Source: Paragorgia papillata
Lineage: Eukaryota > Cnidaria > Anthozoa > Scleralcyonacea > Coralliidae
Direction: 5' to 3'
Assembly (NCBI GenBank): GCA_035771165.1
Contig: JAWNZC010000028.1
Location: 173,501 to 237,500 of the forward strand
Length of the DNA stretch: 64,000 nucleotides
Below are positions 60,882 to 64,000 of the stretch, in pieces. Below the pieces are notes generated by a model that saw only the letters and a program-made list of their open reading frames with translations, ran no database searches and was not told the DNA's origin. The first letter of the stretch is position 1; each line of letters opens with the position of its first letter. The translations under genes were made by a program, and so were the position numbers.

Positions 60882-61971
60882 ATCCGATACAAGATGTACC
60901 TCTTTCGAGATCGGAGCGGCGTAATACAGCAATACTAACGTTGCAGTCTGAAACATAAAGATTTTCTAAGCTTTCTTACGAGAGATAACAAATAAAGTAT
61001 ACAAGCCTGGTTTAAGATATCCGTAATTTATCATAATGTTGAATCGCGTAAGCAAAACCCAACGCTTACTTATTACTAGTGATATTACTTCGTCGACCAT
61101 ATTGGTTTACCTCCGCAGTTGCCATAGTCTCCTTCGCAGCTGTCAGTTCGTGTTCGTTCTCACTCCTCTGCTAACGTCTGCGACCTGCCTCCTCCACAGG
61201 CCCTACTGCATCATGGACAGGTGGAGAGGGCCTGCCAGATCCTGTAAAACAAAATGGTGACTGATCCCATTATGCACAGCGAGACCAAGGCCCTAGAGGC
61301 GATAGTTTTGAGAGGGCCTGCAATTTTTTTCCGGCCGCTGTTCGACAAACGTACGTCCAAGTTCTTTACTCACTGTGACCCACCAGGAAATTCGGTCTAA
61401 ACTTTCTTACAGACCATGACAATGAAGAAACTAGTATGTTTTAGAATTACCGACCTTCTGCCAATAATATTTTTAGCGACAAAAAGGAATTGAAGGGGAA
61501 AATATCTGCCGAACAAAAGCAAATTCGACGGTCAGGAAAGTAACAGGTTTTTCGTATTGTTTTTTGGTTTATTTAGCTATCGAAGACTGTCAACTGACCA
61601 AGAGTTAATGAGATTTAATTTTGTTAAATTGTAGCCTGTAGTGTAGCGTAATTCAAGTTTCAGTTGTTGTGGAAACCGAAAAAGTATAAACCAAAGAGTC
61701 TCTGGGGTAGACTAAAGTGCATTTTCGTTGATTATTCCGGCCGAAAGTTGACAAAGTTCAACCGTAATTGCTTTTTTCAACAATTCCTTCATTTTTAAGC
61801 TGGGATTCAAAATCTTCGGAAATAGCCATGGCTATTAACAATGGTAGTTAATTATGCAAATTTATTCCGTGCCAAGTTTTGCCAAATTTTTTACAGGATC
61901 TTGCAGGCCCTAAATTCGGCGTGTGACCAGTCCATGATGCAATAGGGCCTGTGGAGGAGGCAGGTCTGCGA

Positions 61972-62516
61972 CAGTGCGTGCTCTCACAAGCAAATTTAAG
62001 AATTCCTTAGCGTGTCCATCAAATTTCCTTAGTTTTCTCCAAAATTCCTTAGATTTCTAGTTTGTCCCATTTGGTCATGTATAGTACCTCTTGGGTCCCT
62101 ACCTGAAAGATTATTTAAATCAATATACGGACCTAACATGAAGTAGTATCCATCATTAGTTCTTGTACCGCTGAAATAGTAACAGCGGGCAATTGGCGGG
62201 CAAAACAAAGATGGAATAAAATGAGCGAAATTAATCCCACGTTTTCAGACTCAAACACTTCCGAAGAGTCCGATTCGGAGACATTGCGAACAAATGGCGA
62301 AGAAATATCTGGAGAACCATCAGAAAAGAGGGTTAAAATTGGTGTACGTACGATACTTAAAACTAATATTTCGAATCAAAATATTAGTTTATTAATTTTC
62401 GACTGAAATTGTAAATTCCTTAGAAAATTCTCAAAACATGGAATTCCTTAGATTGTTCCTTAAAATACTGCAGAATTCCTTGTTTTAAGGAAATTTCCTT
62501 AAACGTGAGAGCACTG
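61972..62516 (+). mobile_element. hAT-type element, 545 bp, with 8-bp target duplication
   Basis: GTCTGCGA is directly repeated outside both ends (61964-61971, 62517-62524). The termini are CAGTGCGTGCTCTCAC and GTGAGAGCACTG. The interior has many AATTCCTTAG motifs. A gene-like first exon (62221-62341) sits in the middle. Confidence 0.82.
62221..62341 (+). CDS. Gene-like first exon inside the hAT-type element
   Basis: From ATGAGC the frame reads MSEINPTFSDSNTSEESDSE, TLRTNGEEISGEPSEKRVKI, with a donor-like GGTGTACGTACG directly after. It is acidic and serine-rich like the N-termini of some hAT transposases. No following exon lies in the 545-bp element, so it would be a deletion derivative of a larger parent that kept the 5' exon. 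Confidence 0.4.
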
Positions 62517-62594
62517 GTCTGCGAAGGAGGACATAGTTGCCATGGTTTCACTCTCACCATTTTGAAAAAAACTTGGGTACGACAGTGCGATCGA

Positions 62595-62659
62595 TTTCTG
62601 TCCGTCCGTCCATCCGTCTGTCTGTCAGTCCGTCCGTCCGTCCGTCTGTCCGTCCGTCC

Positions 62660-62733
<74 letters not shown>

Positions 62734-62735
62734 GG
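62595..62735. repeat. (TGTC)n microsatellite
   Basis: CCGT- and CTGT-type tetranucleotides; the Ser/Val/Cys/Leu frames are artefacts. Confidence 0.95.
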
Positions 62736-62824
62736 AATATCTCATAGAAGAAATGAATGAAGACAATTGCCTGATTGGGATCATTATATTTATTTTATGC
62801 AAACATTTTTGCGTATAGTGTTTT

Positions 62825-63400
62825 ATTGTCTATAACGCCAGACTATTTTACTCTACCTAACACCAGACTATTTTACTCTGTCTAACACCAGACTATTTTA
62901 CTCTGTCTAACACCAGACTATTTTACTGTGCCTAACACCAGACTATTTTACTGAGTCTAACACCAGACTATTTTACTCTGTCTAACGCCAGACTATTTGA
63001 CTGTGTCTAACACCAGACTATTTTACTGTGTCTAACACCAGACTATTTTACTGTGACTAACACCAGACTATTTTACTGTGTCTAACACCAGACTGTTTTA
63101 CTGTGTCTAACACCAGACTATTTTACTGTGACTAACACCAGACTATTTTACTCTGTCTAACACCAGACTATTTTACTCTGTCTAACACCAGACTATTTTA
63201 CTCTGTCTAACACCAGACTATTTTACTCTGTCTAACACCAGACTATTTTACTCTGTCTAACACCAGACTATTTTACTCTGTCTAACACCAGACTATTTTA
63301 CTCTGTCTAACACCAGACTATTTTACTCTGTCTAACACCAGACTATTTTACTCTGTCTAACTCCAGACTATTTTACTCTGCCTAATGCCAGACGATTTTA
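62825..63400. repeat. 25-bp minisatellite array (about 23 copies)
   Basis: Unit with core CTAACACCAGACTATTTTAC. The right third is homogeneous and the left part is varied (CTGTG, CTGAG and CTACC variants), which suggests expansion at the right side. The flank after 63400 (GATTTTACTTGTCAAG, GAGAGCCCTCGGCAG) matches the flank of the copy at 1-76. Confidence 0.93.
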
Positions 63401-64000
63401 CTTGTCAAGCGGGAGAGCCCTCGGCAGTTACGATTACGAAGTTAAATATTTTAATAATAACTCGCTGGGTGCCCTCTTGTTTCATAATTTTATGAACACA
63501 CATCAAAACAAAACTTTTATTTCACGTCAACATTCTTACAATAAACTGTTATCAAGTCAAGGTTTGCACAAATATATACTATCTATATGTATCTATGTAT
63601 GTCTCTCTAACCGAGAACGAGGTCTGTACGGGAAAATATCAGACCGACGTCTTGACAGTACGGACCGAGCCGCAGGCGAGGTTCGTACAAAAAAGACCGA
63701 GGTCTGATATTTTCCCGTACAGACCGAGTAAACGAGGTTAATAAAGCGTTTATTATATAGCTATTTCAAGTTTTTCGATAATAATTGTATCAAACTAAGT
63801 GTGAAAACCTTAGAAATTCACGCGAGCAAAATCAACATCCGGGACAGCGGTCCGGATATGGAAAAAGATGGACCGTGGTCCGGATACGCATTTTTACGGA
63901 CCGTGCGTTGACCAATCAGAACTCAGGATATTACAAAGCCATATAATAAAAATATATATATACTATCTCTATATATATACTCTATATATATTTTCTCTCT
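63400..64000. other. Stretch without a recognised gene
   Basis: Holds a foldback (63610-63740) with GAGGTCTGTACGGGAAAATA and its complement, a family also near 9.99-10.11 and 15.25-15.43 kb, and a CCGGATATG/GGTCCGGATACG pair around 63850-63900. The end is TA-rich. Confidence 0.5.

Larger units (their letters stand above)
61104..62550. mobile_element. Foldback element interrupted by a hAT-type element
   Basis: The left arm (GTTGCCATAGTCTCCTTCGC at 61120, CTGCCTCCTCCACAGGCCCT at 61186) and the right arm (AGGGCCTGTGGAGGAGGCAG, then GCGAAGGAGGACATAG) are inverted, with the hAT-type element inside the right arm. The interior repeat is shared with 43.04-44.0 kb. Confidence 0.65.

Noticed and set aside
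62505..62818. Open frames with SVCL/PSVR repeats.
   Set aside because: Translation of a CTGT/CCGT microsatellite.
62825..63400. CRISPR-like array (regular repeats of 25 bp).
   Set aside because: Units abut with no unique spacers, and the DNA is eukaryotic; it is a minisatellite.

Overview
The window reads as intron-rich, AT-rich animal nuclear DNA that is mostly mobile elements, foldback elements and tandem repeats, with few genes. GT-AG introns can be traced by reading phase. A membrane protein combining PAN/apple, EGF and fibrinogen-related domains resembles cnidarian (coral or anemone) surface and skeletal-matrix proteins. A metazoan-type KDZ transposase fits the same placement. I infer an anthozoan, but only from these family resemblances.

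Layout. 1-17.2 kb: a plus-strand gene (exons 1748-17208) for a predicted type II membrane protein. Its introns hold TTAA-flanked foldback elements, LINE 3' ends, a 17-copy tRNA-like tandem array and a pogo-like element. 17.4-24.7 kb: a deeply nested pile of transposons whose order of insertion can be read from target-site duplications (TTAA element, then LINE, then TAA element, then hAT element with a GTCGTAAC duplication). 27.4-45.6 kb: one very large (18.1 kb) terminal-inverted-repeat element with 112-bp perfect ends and a 7-bp target duplication. It carries a 17-exon KDZ transposase (plus strand) and a convergent minus-strand cargo gene or genes. 45.6-54 kb: foldback elements, perfect hairpins and simple repeats, no convincing gene. 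54.2-58.6 kb: a 190/380-bp satellite with conserved hairpins. 58.6-64 kb: simple repeats, foldback elements, a hAT-type element with a gene-like first exon, and a 25-bp minisatellite that also begins the window.

The most notable system is the 18.1-kb KDZ element. Both genes start just inside the identical terminal repeats and run towards each other. The transposase keeps its zinc clusters and all three candidate RNase H-fold acidic residues. Three single-base frameshifts, all an extra base in a homopolymer, are either assembly errors or the first decay of a recently mobile element. The cargo gene has a Cys4 zinc ribbon, a segment with an S-H-G motif, a 7-residue repeat exon and a conserved C-terminal domain; I could not name its function.

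Gene models were built by hand from splice sites and phase; no search was run.
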